Positions 9,721 through 17,883 of a stretch of DNA of 64,000 nucleotides are shown in pieces. How positions within the stretch are numbered: position 1 is the first letter of the stretch; each line of letters starts with the position of its first letter. The notes below the pieces were generated by a model. That model saw only the letters and a program-made list of their open reading frames with translations. It ran no database searches and was not told the origin of the DNA. Location of the stretch: the NCBI RefSeq assembly GCF_007096885.1, contig NZ_VJNO01000002.1, positions 124,001-188,000 on the forward strand, given 5' to 3'. The translations under genes and the position numbers were made by a program. The stretch comes from Streptomyces sp. 130. GTDB lineage: Bacteria; Actinomycetota; Actinomycetes; Streptomycetales; Streptomycetaceae.

Positions 9721-10149
9721 GTGACGGCTTGGGACATAAAACCGCAGGGCGTGCAGGGGCAGCTGAGGCTCGTCGGCGGCCACGCCGGCGAGCTGGCGAA
9801 GGCACAGGACGCGATGCTGACGGCCCTGGAGAAGGCGGCCCGGGCGGCGGGCACCGCGGTGCCCGGCACGATGGCCCGCGAGACACCGCTGCAAGGACCG
9901 GTCGCTCCGGGGCAGCCGCACCTCACGGCACCGACGCTGGGGCCTGTCGCCGCCGCCTTGGGCGAGTACCTGCGCGGCCGGCAGCCGCAGCTGGCCGCGA
10001 TGGCGGAGCGCGTCGAGGCGGCTGTCCTGGGCGCGGTCACGGCGACGAACGAGTACGTCGAGGGTGACCTGGACAACGCCAAGCGGGCCCAGGACGCGGC
10101 CAGGGCCCTCCGCCTGGACGTGCTGAAGGACATCGGGGAAGGCAGGTGA
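9721..10149 (+). CDS. Small helical protein linking esx genes and toxin (DUF6507-like)
   Basis: A 142-residue protein starting at GTG 9721 after a GGGGGGGG ribosome site. The opening MTAWDIKPQGVQGQLRLVG and the Ala-rich helical body recall a Streptomyces family of Esx-associated proteins (DUF6507, from memory). Its stop overlaps the GTG of the toxin gene (GTGA), so production is coupled. By position it could be a third Esx-fold subunit or toxin-specific chaperone; in other T7SS toxin operons small helical partners escort the effector. Function is inferred only. Confidence 0.72.
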   Translation: MTAWDIKPQGVQGQLRLVGGHAGELAKAQDAMLTALEKAARAAGTAVPGTMARETPLQGPVAPGQPHLTAPTLGPVAAALGEYLRGRQPQLAAMAERVEAAVLGAVTATNEYVEGDLDNAKRAQDAARALRLDVLKDIGEGR

Positions 10150-12725
10150 GCGCCGACGAGCCGATACCCCTCGAAGGCATCCCGGTCTTCACCGGCGACC
10201 TGGCCCTGCTCGACGTCCAGGTGTCCGCGCTGACCAAGGGCGGCGAGGCCATCGAGACGTCCGCCGGCGACGTGCACAGCAGCTTCGGTGGCCTCCAGGC
10301 GTTCTACCGGGCGCCCGAGGCGGACCAGCTTTTCGCCACGACCCGGCCGGTGGCGGACCGCGGAATCTCCCTCAAGTCGGATCTGGCCACGATCACCTCC
10401 GCGCTGAGCACGTACTCCCAGGACGCCGAACCGCTGATCGAGAAGCTGAAGCAGCTCAAGCGGGATGCCGGGGCGTTCCGAGTGAAGATCAACGCGGACG
10501 ACAAGTGGCGCGAGGACGGCGACCTCGTCGACGAGAACAACCGGCGGCGCGACGAGATCGCGGAGACCTGGGCGGCCTTCCAGGCGGTGGAACGGGCCTG
10601 CTACAACAAGATCGTCGCCCTGGTGGACGGCGCCCCCCTGAAGGCCGACGACGGCTCGGGCAAGGCCCACACCTACGGCTACGACGCCGAGGCGCTGAAG
10701 CACGCCGAGGGTCTGCCCTGGGGTGACCCGGTCGAGGAGTCCAGGCCGTGGTGGCAGCACGTCGGCGGACAGGTCTGGGACTTCGCCAAGGGCTTCGTCG
10801 TGGACGGTGTCTGGGGCACGATCAAGGGCCTGGGCACCCTGGTCGGCGCCGAGGGCTGGGACTCCGCCAAGCAGGCGTGGTCGGGCCTGGGGGATCTCGC
10901 CACGGGCCTGGCGATCTCCGGCACGCCGCTGGCCGGCCTGTACTGGGGACTGCCGGACGACAAGCTCCCCTCCTACCTGCGGGACTCCCGCAAGGCGATG
11001 AAGGAGACCGGCAAGGCGCTGCTGGCCTGGGACCAGTGGAGCGAGAACCCGTCCCGGGCGCTGGGCGCGGTGTCGTTCAACGTCGTCACGACGGTGGTCA
11101 CCGGCGGTACGGGCGGCGCGGCCTCCGGCGCCGGAAAGGCCGCGCTCGCGGCGAAGGCCCTGTCCACGGCGGGCAAGGTGGGCCGGGTCGTGGACCCGAT
11201 GACGTACGTCTTCAAGGGCGCGGGCATGGGCCTGACGAAGATCGGCGACGGGCTGGCGGCGCTCAAGGGCCTGGGGAAACTCGACATACCCGCCCTCCCC
11301 GAGGGCGCGATCGCCCTCCCGGAAGGCGCGTTCAAGCTCCCCGACGGCACCCTGCACCTGCCGGAGGGCGCGGCGGTCCCGGAGGCCGCGTTCGAGGTCC
11401 CGGCCAACTCCTTCAAACTCCGGGCCGGCGCGGAGATCCCCCCGGGAGCGATAGACCTGGGCGACGGCGTGGTCCGCCTCCCGGAGGGCGTACAGCCCCC
11501 TGCGGGCTCCCTCCGCATCCCCGAGGGCACCCTCAAACTCCCCGAGGGCACGACGGCCCTGCCGGAGGGCATCGTCAAGGCCACCGACGGGGCCGGCAAC
11601 ACGGTCTACCTCGACGGCCACGGCAACCTCCTGCGCGAGGACGGCACCCTCCTCCAACACCACTCGGCGGCCCGGCAGGAGGGGATGCGGGTCGACGAGG
11701 CGACCCGCACCGGCCCGACCGGCTCACCCCAGCCCACTCCGGTCCACGCTCACATGGGGAACGACACGAACAGCGCCATGCGGGCCGGGGACACGGACTC
11801 GGGCAGAAGTGGCGCGCATCGGGACTCGGTTGGCGATCTTCCAAGTGCCCATTCGGACGGCGTGCGACATGATTCCTCGGGCAGCCATGAGCAGCCCAGC
11901 AGTCAGGTGGACCGCTCTTCGGGCGGGCATCATGGTGGCTCCCAGCCTTTGACGCGTGGGCACGACATCGCACCCGACGGTGGCAGGAGCGGCCCGGGAA
12001 GCGGCGAAACCCACGGAGACCTCGAAGTTCCTTATGGCAGTGGCGCCGTCCACGGGTGGGACGCTCCACCCGCCACGCCCAAGCCGTTCGAGCGTGGCGG
12101 CGACATCGAGCAGCAGATCCGCGCCCAGTTGCGGGGCTTGGGTGTCAAGCCTGACGATCTGGAGAATGCCCTCACCAACTTGTCTCGGCACTCAGCCGGA
12201 GAGGAGATCGCGGATATCATTGCTTCGGGGAAGTTCAAGAACACAAGTAACTTCGGCCAAGTCGTCTCCAGCTTGAGCCACTTCAACAAGATGCCGGGCA
12301 GCGTGGCGCAACTCCGCCTGGCCAACCGTCTCCTCGAAATCGGTGTGCACGACATCTCGTTCGAGATCAAGGGTGGCATCGAAATAAAGCCCGGGGTCGA
12401 AACGGGCGCAGGAACAGACTTGGACGTGATGGCCCGCGACACAGAAGGACGCATTCATGGGTACCAGTTCAAGAACATCGAAAACCCCAAGAAAGTCGTC
12501 AAAAAGGCATTCGACAGCATGAAGCAGCTCGAACACTCCGGTGCCGATTTCCGGACTTTCGTGGTCGACACCAAGGGCACGTTGGCCGACCACGCAGCGC
12601 TTCGAACTGGACAGCGCCTCGCCGAGATTTACGGGAAATATAACATTCAGTTCATCATCAGGCTAGATGATGGGGTTCTGACCATCCCTCCCGGCGGTAC
12701 ATTCACACCAGGGGGAACACTGTGA
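10146..12725 (+). CDS. T7SS polymorphic toxin with C-terminal PD-(D/E)XK-like nuclease domain
   Basis: An 859-residue modular effector. Residues 1-190 are helical and Esx/LXG-like (targeting region); about 200-375 is Gly/Ala-rich with hydrophobic stretches (NVVTTVVTGGTGGAASG); about 382-478 carries short Leu-Pro-Glu-Gly repeats; about 480-630 is a His/Ser/Gly-rich linker; about 631-859 is the toxin tip. The tip contains GTDLDVMARDTEGRIHGYQF with D758, D760, Q774 and K776, the D-x(n)-(E/Q)-x-K pattern of restriction-endonuclease-fold nucleases. Third-position GC falls sharply over the tip (about 12200-12720), typical of recombined toxin cassettes. The GTG start overlaps the preceding stop, and the next gene starts inside its stop. 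Confidence 0.85.
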   Translation: MSADEPIPLEGIPVFTGDLALLDVQVSALTKGGEAIETSAGDVHSSFGGLQAFYRAPEADQLFATTRPVADRGISLKSDLATITSALSTYSQDAEPLIEKLKQLKRDAGAFRVKINADDKWREDGDLVDENNRRRDEIAETWAAFQAVERACYNKIVALVDGAPLKADDGSGKAHTYGYDAEALKHAEGLPWGDPVEESRPWWQHVGGQVWDFAKGFVVDGVWGTIKGLGTLVGAEGWDSAKQAWSGLGDLATGLAISGTPLAGLYWGLPDDKLPSYLRDSRKAMKETGKALLAWDQWSENPSRALGAVSFNVVTTVVTGGTGGAASGAGKAALAAKALSTAGKVGRVVDPMTYVFKGAGMGLTKIGDGLAALKGLGKLDIPALPEGAIALPEGAFKLPDGTLHLPEGAAVPEAAFEVPANSFKLRAGAEIPPGAIDLGDGVVRLPEGVQPPAGSLRIPEGTLKLPEGTTALPEGIVKATDGAGNTVYLDGHGNLLREDGTLLQHHSAARQEGMRVDEATRTGPTGSPQPTPVHAHMGNDTNSAMRAGDTDSGRSGAHRDSVGDLPSAHSDGVRHDSSGSHEQPSSQVDRSSGGHHGGSQPLTRGHDIAPDGGRSGPGSGETHGDLEVPYGSGAVHGWDAPPATPKPFERGGDIEQQIRAQLRGLGVKPDDLENALTNLSRHSAGEEIADIIASGKFKNTSNFGQVVSSLSHFNKMPGSVAQLRLANRLLEIGVHDISFEIKGGIEIKPGVETGAGTDLDVMARDTEGRIHGYQFKNIENPKKVVKKAFDSMKQLEHSGADFRTFVVDTKGTLADHAALRTGQRLAEIYGKYNIQFIIRLDDGVLTIPPGGTFTPGGTL
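11292..11578 (+). repeat. In-frame Leu-Pro-Glu-Gly repeats in the toxin stalk
   Basis: Roughly twelve degenerate 7-10-residue repeats of the form (A/K/R)LPEG(A/T) with variants IPEG, LPDG, VPEA and IPPG occupy residues about 382-478 of the toxin. The regular alternation of hydrophobic, proline and glycine positions suggests a beta-helical or extended stalk between the membrane-active part and the nuclease tip. The structure is inferred from periodicity. Confidence 0.75.
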
Positions 12726-13732
12726 TCGCCAGCACACCTGTAGCCCGATGGACATGGGGTCGCCACAACCGTCCCGGCCAGGAAATCATCGCATGCTTCA
12801 ATGACCTACTGACCGCCTGGTACGCGCTCGCCAAGAACCGACTTGTAAGTGGCGTTCCGCACATTTCCGCACGTGTCTCCGAGGCCGGCCGATCGAACAC
12901 CTACCTGTTCAAAGAGACTTTCGAGCTGGATAAACTTGGTCCGGACACCGAACAAGACCTCACCGCTCAAGTCAAGGCATCATTGCGCCCCGGAGAGATC
13001 GGTTCGGTATACGCGCACATCGAATGTCCCGGCATAATCATCGACGCCAGCCATGAGGTCCGGGAAGAGAAGGTGTTCCTGATCGGAAGCTCGGCCTTCC
13101 TCGACTATGTGAGCACAGACCTCGTCACCTATTCCGACGCCTGGATGCCGTACGACCTTGCGGGTCGCGCGCAGCCGACGATCCATGCGGCCAACGCCCC
13201 ACGGCTGTCCGCCGCCCTCATCGACTTGTCTCAGGGGCTCCACGCGGAGACCGATCCGGACGACCCGACCTACTTCGGCCAGCCGACCGAGACCGGGGTC
13301 GACAACTTCCTCCGGGAAGACGGAAGCTCGTGCGACGTATGGTCCAGCTTCGAGATTCCATACCGATACAACGAGTTCACCCACGCTCCCGGCTTCGGCA
13401 GCATTGGGTACAAGCGCTCCACGGACGGCGAAGTCCAGTACGTGCCCGTGCTCGGTGAACAGGGGCGGCTAATCGGGTATCTCTGGGCCTCCGACGCGGA
13501 GGGAGCGGCCGGCTTCGAACCACAGGATGTCGGCGACGACGAGACGTACCGTGCCGGACGCCTGTGGCTGACCCGCCTGCGCACTACCCACGACCGAGGC
13601 CTCACGCCTTCCGAGGCTCTGCGGCAACTGGCCCGGCTTCCAGACGAGGACGGCTCGGGCCACGTCGACGCCACGGTGGCGCCACGCCACATGCACCTCG
13701 ACGCCCTCCGGGAACTGACGAGAAACAGTTGA
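12722..13732 (+). CDS. Candidate immunity protein for the upstream toxin
   Basis: A 336-residue, acidic, probably cytosolic protein with no signal peptide. Its GTG start overlaps the toxin stop (GTGA), the position and coupling expected of a cognate immunity gene. GC is below the window average, like the toxin tip. Visible features are WTWGRHNRPGQEII near the start, many Asp/Glu residues and an Arg-rich C-terminal helix. No immunity family was recognised and the length is larger than most immunity proteins, so the role rests on position alone. Confidence 0.7.
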   Translation: MIASTPVARWTWGRHNRPGQEIIACFNDLLTAWYALAKNRLVSGVPHISARVSEAGRSNTYLFKETFELDKLGPDTEQDLTAQVKASLRPGEIGSVYAHIECPGIIIDASHEVREEKVFLIGSSAFLDYVSTDLVTYSDAWMPYDLAGRAQPTIHAANAPRLSAALIDLSQGLHAETDPDDPTYFGQPTETGVDNFLREDGSSCDVWSSFEIPYRYNEFTHAPGFGSIGYKRSTDGEVQYVPVLGEQGRLIGYLWASDAEGAAGFEPQDVGDDETYRAGRLWLTRLRTTHDRGLTPSEALRQLARLPDEDGSGHVDATVAPRHMHLDALRELTRNS

Positions 13733-13738
13733 GGCCCT

Positions 13739-13954
13739 GTGAAAAGACACACGATGACAGTTGTTACCCGCCACGACCTCCAGGGGGAAGCCGACACGGA
13801 GGCACTGGCCAACCGGCTGTTCGACTGGGTCGCCCTGGCCCCTCCGGCCATGGCCTGCCTGGCAGCCGACGCCGACTTCCCCATCGAGATCGAGTCGGAC
13901 TACCTGCCCCTGCACCTCTTGAAAGGGACGTGGGCCGGCGAGTTCCCCACCTGA
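13739..13954 (+). pseudogene. Imm49-like immunity gene remnant, internally deleted
   Basis: A 71-codon frame (GTG 13739, or ATG 13754) keeps an N-terminal segment MTVVTRHDLQG and a C-terminal segment FPIEIESDYLPLHLLKGTW followed by AGEFPT, both typical of the two ends of Imm49-family immunity proteins (about 260-290 residues, from memory), but lacks the roughly 200 residues between. The C-terminal segment is closely matched by that of the next remnant (FPIDVESEYLPQHLLQRSW). The frame is open, so a mini-protein could still be made, but an intact immunity fold is unlikely. Confidence 0.65.
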
Positions 13955-13997
13955 CACCTCATACGATGACCTCTGTCACGTTCTCAGGAAATTTTCG

Positions 13998-14578
13998 GTG
14001 ACCGTGATCATCCCTCGCCATGGCGCGCCCGGGCCCGACGACGAAGGTTTCGCACGAGCCCTGACCGAGGAGACCATCGACGAGATCTCCTCGATCGAGC
14101 AGTCGCCGCATATGCTCGACGCTCTGTGGAACTCCGTCCGCACATGCGTCCACGCCCGGTCGACAATCGACCCCACGTGCTCAGGCATTGAAACCTGGGA
14201 AGCCGTGGTGAACGCCATGCAGGTGGGTTCGACGATCTTCCGCGCCGCCACCGGTACCGGCGACACCTTCGAGTGCCGCATCCATCACGAGATGCGCGCA
14301 CTCCCTGTCTCTCGTACCCGCCGATCAACCTTTTCTACCGGTTCGTCAAACATGACCACGCCGGTTTCAACACCGCCCTTGCGGAAGCACTCGAACTTCA
14401 CAAGGCGTACTGGACAAAGGACGAGGAGCGTGAGGAGGACACCGAGGGCCTGTGGGCCATCGGTCCACTCGCCATCGCATGCCTCGCCTACGACGGCGAC
14501 TTCCCCATCGACGTCGAATCCGAATACCTCCCCCAGCATCTCCTCCAGCGCAGTTGGGTCGGAGAATTTCCGGTCTGA
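13998..14578 (+). pseudogene. Second Imm49-like immunity gene, broken by deletion and frameshift
   Basis: Starting at GTG 13998 (AGGAAA ribosome site), the first frame reads MTVIIPRHGAPGPDDEGFAR through the Imm49-like ETWEAVVNAMQVGS to FECRIHHEMRALP (about 14310). Homology then continues in another frame with SYPPINLFYRFVKHDHAGFN and ends IESEYLP-type FPIDVESEYLPQHLL, stop 14578. About 80-100 residues expected between these blocks are missing, so one event removed the middle and shifted the frame. Immunity-gene remnants downstream of a toxin are usual in polymorphic toxin loci. Confidence 0.72.
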
Positions 14579-14730
14579 CACCTCGCACGGCCCTCTGTCA
14601 GTGGCGACTGCGCATCCCCCTCCCCGCGTGGCCCGCCCGAGTCGGCCGACGGGCTTCCGCAGCGCCCCGCTCCCGCGTGCTCCGTATCACCCTGGACAGC
14701 CCCGTGACCGCCGGGTAACTTTTAACCATG

Positions 14731-14748
14731 GCTGAGCAAGCGCTTAGC
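14731..14748. promoter_or_regulatory. Possible operator before the acyl-CoA dehydrogenase gene
   Basis: GCTGAGCAAGCGCTTAGC, 40 bp before the GTG start, is an imperfect 18-bp palindrome around a perfect AAGCGCTT core. It resembles binding sites of TetR-type regulators of acyl-CoA catabolism in actinobacteria. No regulator gene is adjacent, so the factor is unknown. Confidence 0.3.
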
Positions 14749-14787
14749 CGTGTCCCAGAACATCGCAGCCGACCAGGGAGGCACCCC

Positions 14788-15945
14788 GTGCGCCGTACGG
14801 TATTCAACGAGGACCACGAGGCGTTCCGGGAGACCATCCGGGCCTTCATCGCGGCCGAGGTCGTGCCCGTGTACGAGGAGTGGTTCGCCGCCGGGCAGGC
14901 GCCCCGGGAGTTCTACAAGCAGCTCGGTGAGCTGGGCGTCTTCGGGATCAACGTGGACGAGGAGTACGACGGCGCGGGCATCGACTCGCACAAGTACGAG
15001 GCGATCATCTACGAGGAGACCGCCCGGGCCGGCGTCTCCTTCGGCGGGTCCGGCGTGCACACCCTGCTCGGGCTGCCGTACATCAAGATGCTCGCCACCG
15101 ACGACCAGAAGAAGCGCTGGCTGCCGAAGTTCGTCACCGGCGAGGAGATGTGGGCCCTCGCGATGACCGAGCCGGGCACCGGGTCGGACGTGGCGGGCAT
15201 GAAGACCACCGCGAAGCTCTCCGAGGACGGCACGCACTACGTCCTCAACGGCGCCAAGACGTTCATCACCGGTGGCGTCCACGCCGACCGCGTCATCGTC
15301 TGCGCCCGCACCTCCGCCCCGCGCGAGGACGACCGCCGCTTCGGGATCTCGCTGTTCGCCGTGGACACCAAGTCCGAGGGCTACTCCATCGGCCGCAAGC
15401 TCGACAAGCTGGGCCTCAAGGTCTCCGACACCGCCGAGCTGGCGTTCGTGGACGTCAAGGTGCCCGCCGAGGACCTGCTCGGCGAGGAGAACAAGGGCTT
15501 CGGCTACCTCGGCACCAACCTGGCCTCCGAGCGCTGGGGCATCGCCTTCGGCGCGTACGCCCAGGCCGCCGCCGCCGTGCGGTTCGCCAAGGAGTACGTC
15601 CAGGAGCGCACCGTCTTCGGCAAGACCGTCGCCTCGTTCCAGAACACCAAGTTCGAGCTGGCCGCCTGCCAGGCCGAGGTGGACGCGGCCCAGGCCGTCG
15701 CCGACCGCGCGCTGGAAGCGCTGGACGCCGGTGAGCTGACCGCCGCCGAGGCCGCCTCCGCGAAGCTGTTCTGCACCGAGGTCGCCCACCGCGTGATCGA
15801 CCGCTGCCTCCAGCTGCACGGCGGCTACGGCTTCATGAACGAGTACCCGATCGCCCGCCTGTACGCGGACAACCGCGTCAACCGCATCTACGGCGGCACC
15901 AGCGAGGTCATGAAGTCGATCATCGCCAAGTCCATGGGCCTGTAG
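14788..15945 (+). CDS. Acyl-CoA dehydrogenase
   Basis: An FAD-dependent acyl-CoA dehydrogenase (385 residues) catalysing alpha,beta-desaturation of an acyl-CoA in fatty or branched-chain acid breakdown. Family signatures are AMTEPGTGSDVAGM, NGAKTFITGGVHAD, ERTVFGKTVASFQNTKF and LHGGYGFMNEYPIARLY. GTG 14788 (VRRTVFNEDHEAF) is preferred because GGGAGG lies 7 bp upstream; an in-frame ATG at 14728 would add 20 atypical residues. The thioesterase gene follows after 19 bp. Chain-length specificity cannot be read from the sequence. Confidence 0.93.
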   Translation: MRRTVFNEDHEAFRETIRAFIAAEVVPVYEEWFAAGQAPREFYKQLGELGVFGINVDEEYDGAGIDSHKYEAIIYEETARAGVSFGGSGVHTLLGLPYIKMLATDDQKKRWLPKFVTGEEMWALAMTEPGTGSDVAGMKTTAKLSEDGTHYVLNGAKTFITGGVHADRVIVCARTSAPREDDRRFGISLFAVDTKSEGYSIGRKLDKLGLKVSDTAELAFVDVKVPAEDLLGEENKGFGYLGTNLASERWGIAFGAYAQAAAAVRFAKEYVQERTVFGKTVASFQNTKFELAACQAEVDAAQAVADRALEALDAGELTAAEAASAKLFCTEVAHRVIDRCLQLHGGYGFMNEYPIARLYADNRVNRIYGGTSEVMKSIIAKSMGL

Positions 15946-15964
15946 GGACCGCGTCCACACAGCC

Positions 15965-16837
15965 ATGAGCACCGCACTCGATTCCCTGCTCGATCTGCTC
16001 GACCTGGAGCGGATCGAGCAGGACATCTTCCGGGGCGCCAGCCGCTCGGCGGTCGTGCCCCGGGTCTTCGGCGGACAGGTCGCGGCCCAGGCGCTCGTCG
16101 CCGCGGGCCGCACCGTCCCCGCCGACCGGACCGCCCACTCGCTGCACGCGTACTTCCTGCGCATGGGCGACCCGGGCGCACCCATCGTCTACACCGTGGA
16201 CCGCATCCGCGACGGCCGCTCCTTCACCACCCGCCGCGTCGTCGCCGTCCAGCACGGGCAGCCCATCTTCCACCTCTCCGCGTCGTTCCAGACGTACGAG
16301 GAGGGCCTGGAGCACCAGGCGGACATGCCGCCCGCCCCCGACCCGGAGACGCTGCCCACCGCCGCCGAGATGCTGCCCCGGTACGCCGACCGGTTCAGCG
16401 ACCCGGGCATGGTGGACCGGCTGGTCGAGGCCCGGGCCGCGGTCGATCTGCGGTACGTGGACGCGCCGCCGTTCGGCACGGTCGGCGAAGTCCGCGAGCC
16501 CAGGTCGCAGGTGTGGTTCCGTACCAACGGCAAGCTCGCCGACGACCCGCTGCTGCACGTCTGCATGGCCACGTACGTCTCCGACATGACGCTGCTCGAC
16601 TCCGTGCTCCTCGCCCACGGGCGCGGCGGCTGGGCGGTCGGGGACGTGGTCGGGGCCAGCCTGGACCACGCGATGTGGTTCCACCGGCCGTTCCGGGCCG
16701 ACGAGTGGCTGCTGTACGACCAGGAGTCGCCGTCCGCGTCCGGCGGGCGCGGCCTCGGCCAGGCCCGGATCTACACCCAGGACGGCCGCCTGGCGATCAC
16801 CGTCATCCAGGAGGGTGTGGTCCGGGTCCCCCGGTGA
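15965..16837 (+). CDS. tesB: Acyl-CoA thioesterase II
   Basis: A 290-residue double-hotdog thioesterase that releases free fatty acids from acyl-CoA. Typical TesB blocks are FGGQVAAQALVAAGRTV, HSLHAYFLRMGDP, DGRSFTTRRVVAVQHG, and in the second hotdog SLDHAMWFHRPFRADEWLLY with GGRGLGQARIYTQDG at the C-terminus. Length matches the family (280-290). It follows the acyl-CoA dehydrogenase gene by 19 bp in the same direction, suggesting a small lipid-degradation or CoA-recycling operon. Confidence 0.93.
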   Translation: MSTALDSLLDLLDLERIEQDIFRGASRSAVVPRVFGGQVAAQALVAAGRTVPADRTAHSLHAYFLRMGDPGAPIVYTVDRIRDGRSFTTRRVVAVQHGQPIFHLSASFQTYEEGLEHQADMPPAPDPETLPTAAEMLPRYADRFSDPGMVDRLVEARAAVDLRYVDAPPFGTVGEVREPRSQVWFRTNGKLADDPLLHVCMATYVSDMTLLDSVLLAHGRGGWAVGDVVGASLDHAMWFHRPFRADEWLLYDQESPSASGGRGLGQARIYTQDGRLAITVIQEGVVRVPR

Positions 16838-16887
16838 CCGGCCGCGCGTCGGACATGAGCGGGCCGGACGCGGACATACTCACCGGC

Positions 16888-17877
16888 ATGACTGACGCGA
16901 AAACCAGTGGCGGCGGGGGCTCCACGTTCACGGTCGTCGTCGCGGCGCTGGCCAATCTCGGCATCGCCGTGGCGAAGGCGGTCGCCGGGCTGATCAGCGG
17001 GTCGAGCGCGATGCTCTCCGAGGCGGCCCACTCGGTCGCCGACACCGTCACCGAGGTCCTGCTGCTCACCGCGCTCAAGCGCAGCGAGAAACCGGCCGAC
17101 GAGGACCACCCGCTGGGGTACGGCCCCGAGCGGTACATCTGGGCGCTGCTGGCGTCCGTCGCCACCTTCGTCGGGGGCGCGGTCTTCTCGATCTACGACG
17201 GGGTGCACACCCTGCTCGCGGGCGAGGACCTGGGCGACCCGCTGATCTCGTACCTCGTGCTCCTCGTCGCCTTCGTCCTGGAGGGCTTCTCGCTGCGGAC
17301 CGGGCTCAAGCAGGTCCGCCAGGAGGCCGAGCAGCTGGGCGCGCCCGCCCGGCACTACTTCCGGCGCACCCCGGACACCGCCGTCAAGGCCGTCGTGATG
17401 GAGGACTCGGCGGCCCTGCTCGGCCTGCTGCTCGCGGCGGGCGGGCTGCTCGGCGGCCAGCTGACCGGGTCCGGGGTCTGGGACGGCATCGCCTCGCTGC
17501 TCATCGGCGCGCTGCTGGTGTACGTGGCGTGGGTGCTCGGCCGGTCCAACATCCAGCTGCTGATCGGGCGGCCGGTGTCGCGGCCGATGCGGGACGGCAT
17601 CCGGGAGGAGCTGCTCGGCGTCGACCACCTCATCTCCGTACTGGAGCTGACCACGCTCATCCAGGGGCCGGACGAGATCCTGGTCGCCGCGAAGGTCGAC
17701 TTCCGGGACACGGTCAGCGCCGAAGAGGTCGAGACGGCGTGCGAGCAGGCCGAGCGCCGGCTGCGGCAGCGGTACGCGTCCGTCAAACGGGTGTACCTGG
17801 ACCCCACGTCGGGGCGCGAGGCGCGCCGCCGGGCCCGCGCGGCCGGGGAGGGGGAGGGCCGGGCGGAAGGCCCCTGA
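16888..17877 (+). CDS. Cation diffusion facilitator family transporter
   Basis: A 329-residue inner-membrane metal/proton antiporter-like protein with six predicted helices and a cytoplasmic C-terminal domain. SEAAHSVADTVTEVLLL carries the HxxxD metal site of helix 2, while helix 5 reads VMEDSAALLGLLLA, with E-D in place of the second HxxxD; this pattern is seen in the ZnT9-like branch of the family, whose transport activity is less certain. ATG 16888 was chosen (MTDAKTSGGGG); ATG 16855 is an in-frame alternative. It converges on the next gene with a 6-bp gap. Confidence 0.88.
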   Translation: MTDAKTSGGGGSTFTVVVAALANLGIAVAKAVAGLISGSSAMLSEAAHSVADTVTEVLLLTALKRSEKPADEDHPLGYGPERYIWALLASVATFVGGAVFSIYDGVHTLLAGEDLGDPLISYLVLLVAFVLEGFSLRTGLKQVRQEAEQLGAPARHYFRRTPDTAVKAVVMEDSAALLGLLLAAGGLLGGQLTGSGVWDGIASLLIGALLVYVAWVLGRSNIQLLIGRPVSRPMRDGIREELLGVDHLISVLELTTLIQGPDEILVAAKVDFRDTVSAEEVETACEQAERRLRQRYASVKRVYLDPTSGREARRRARAAGEGEGRAEGP

Positions 17878-17883
17878 GGGCCC

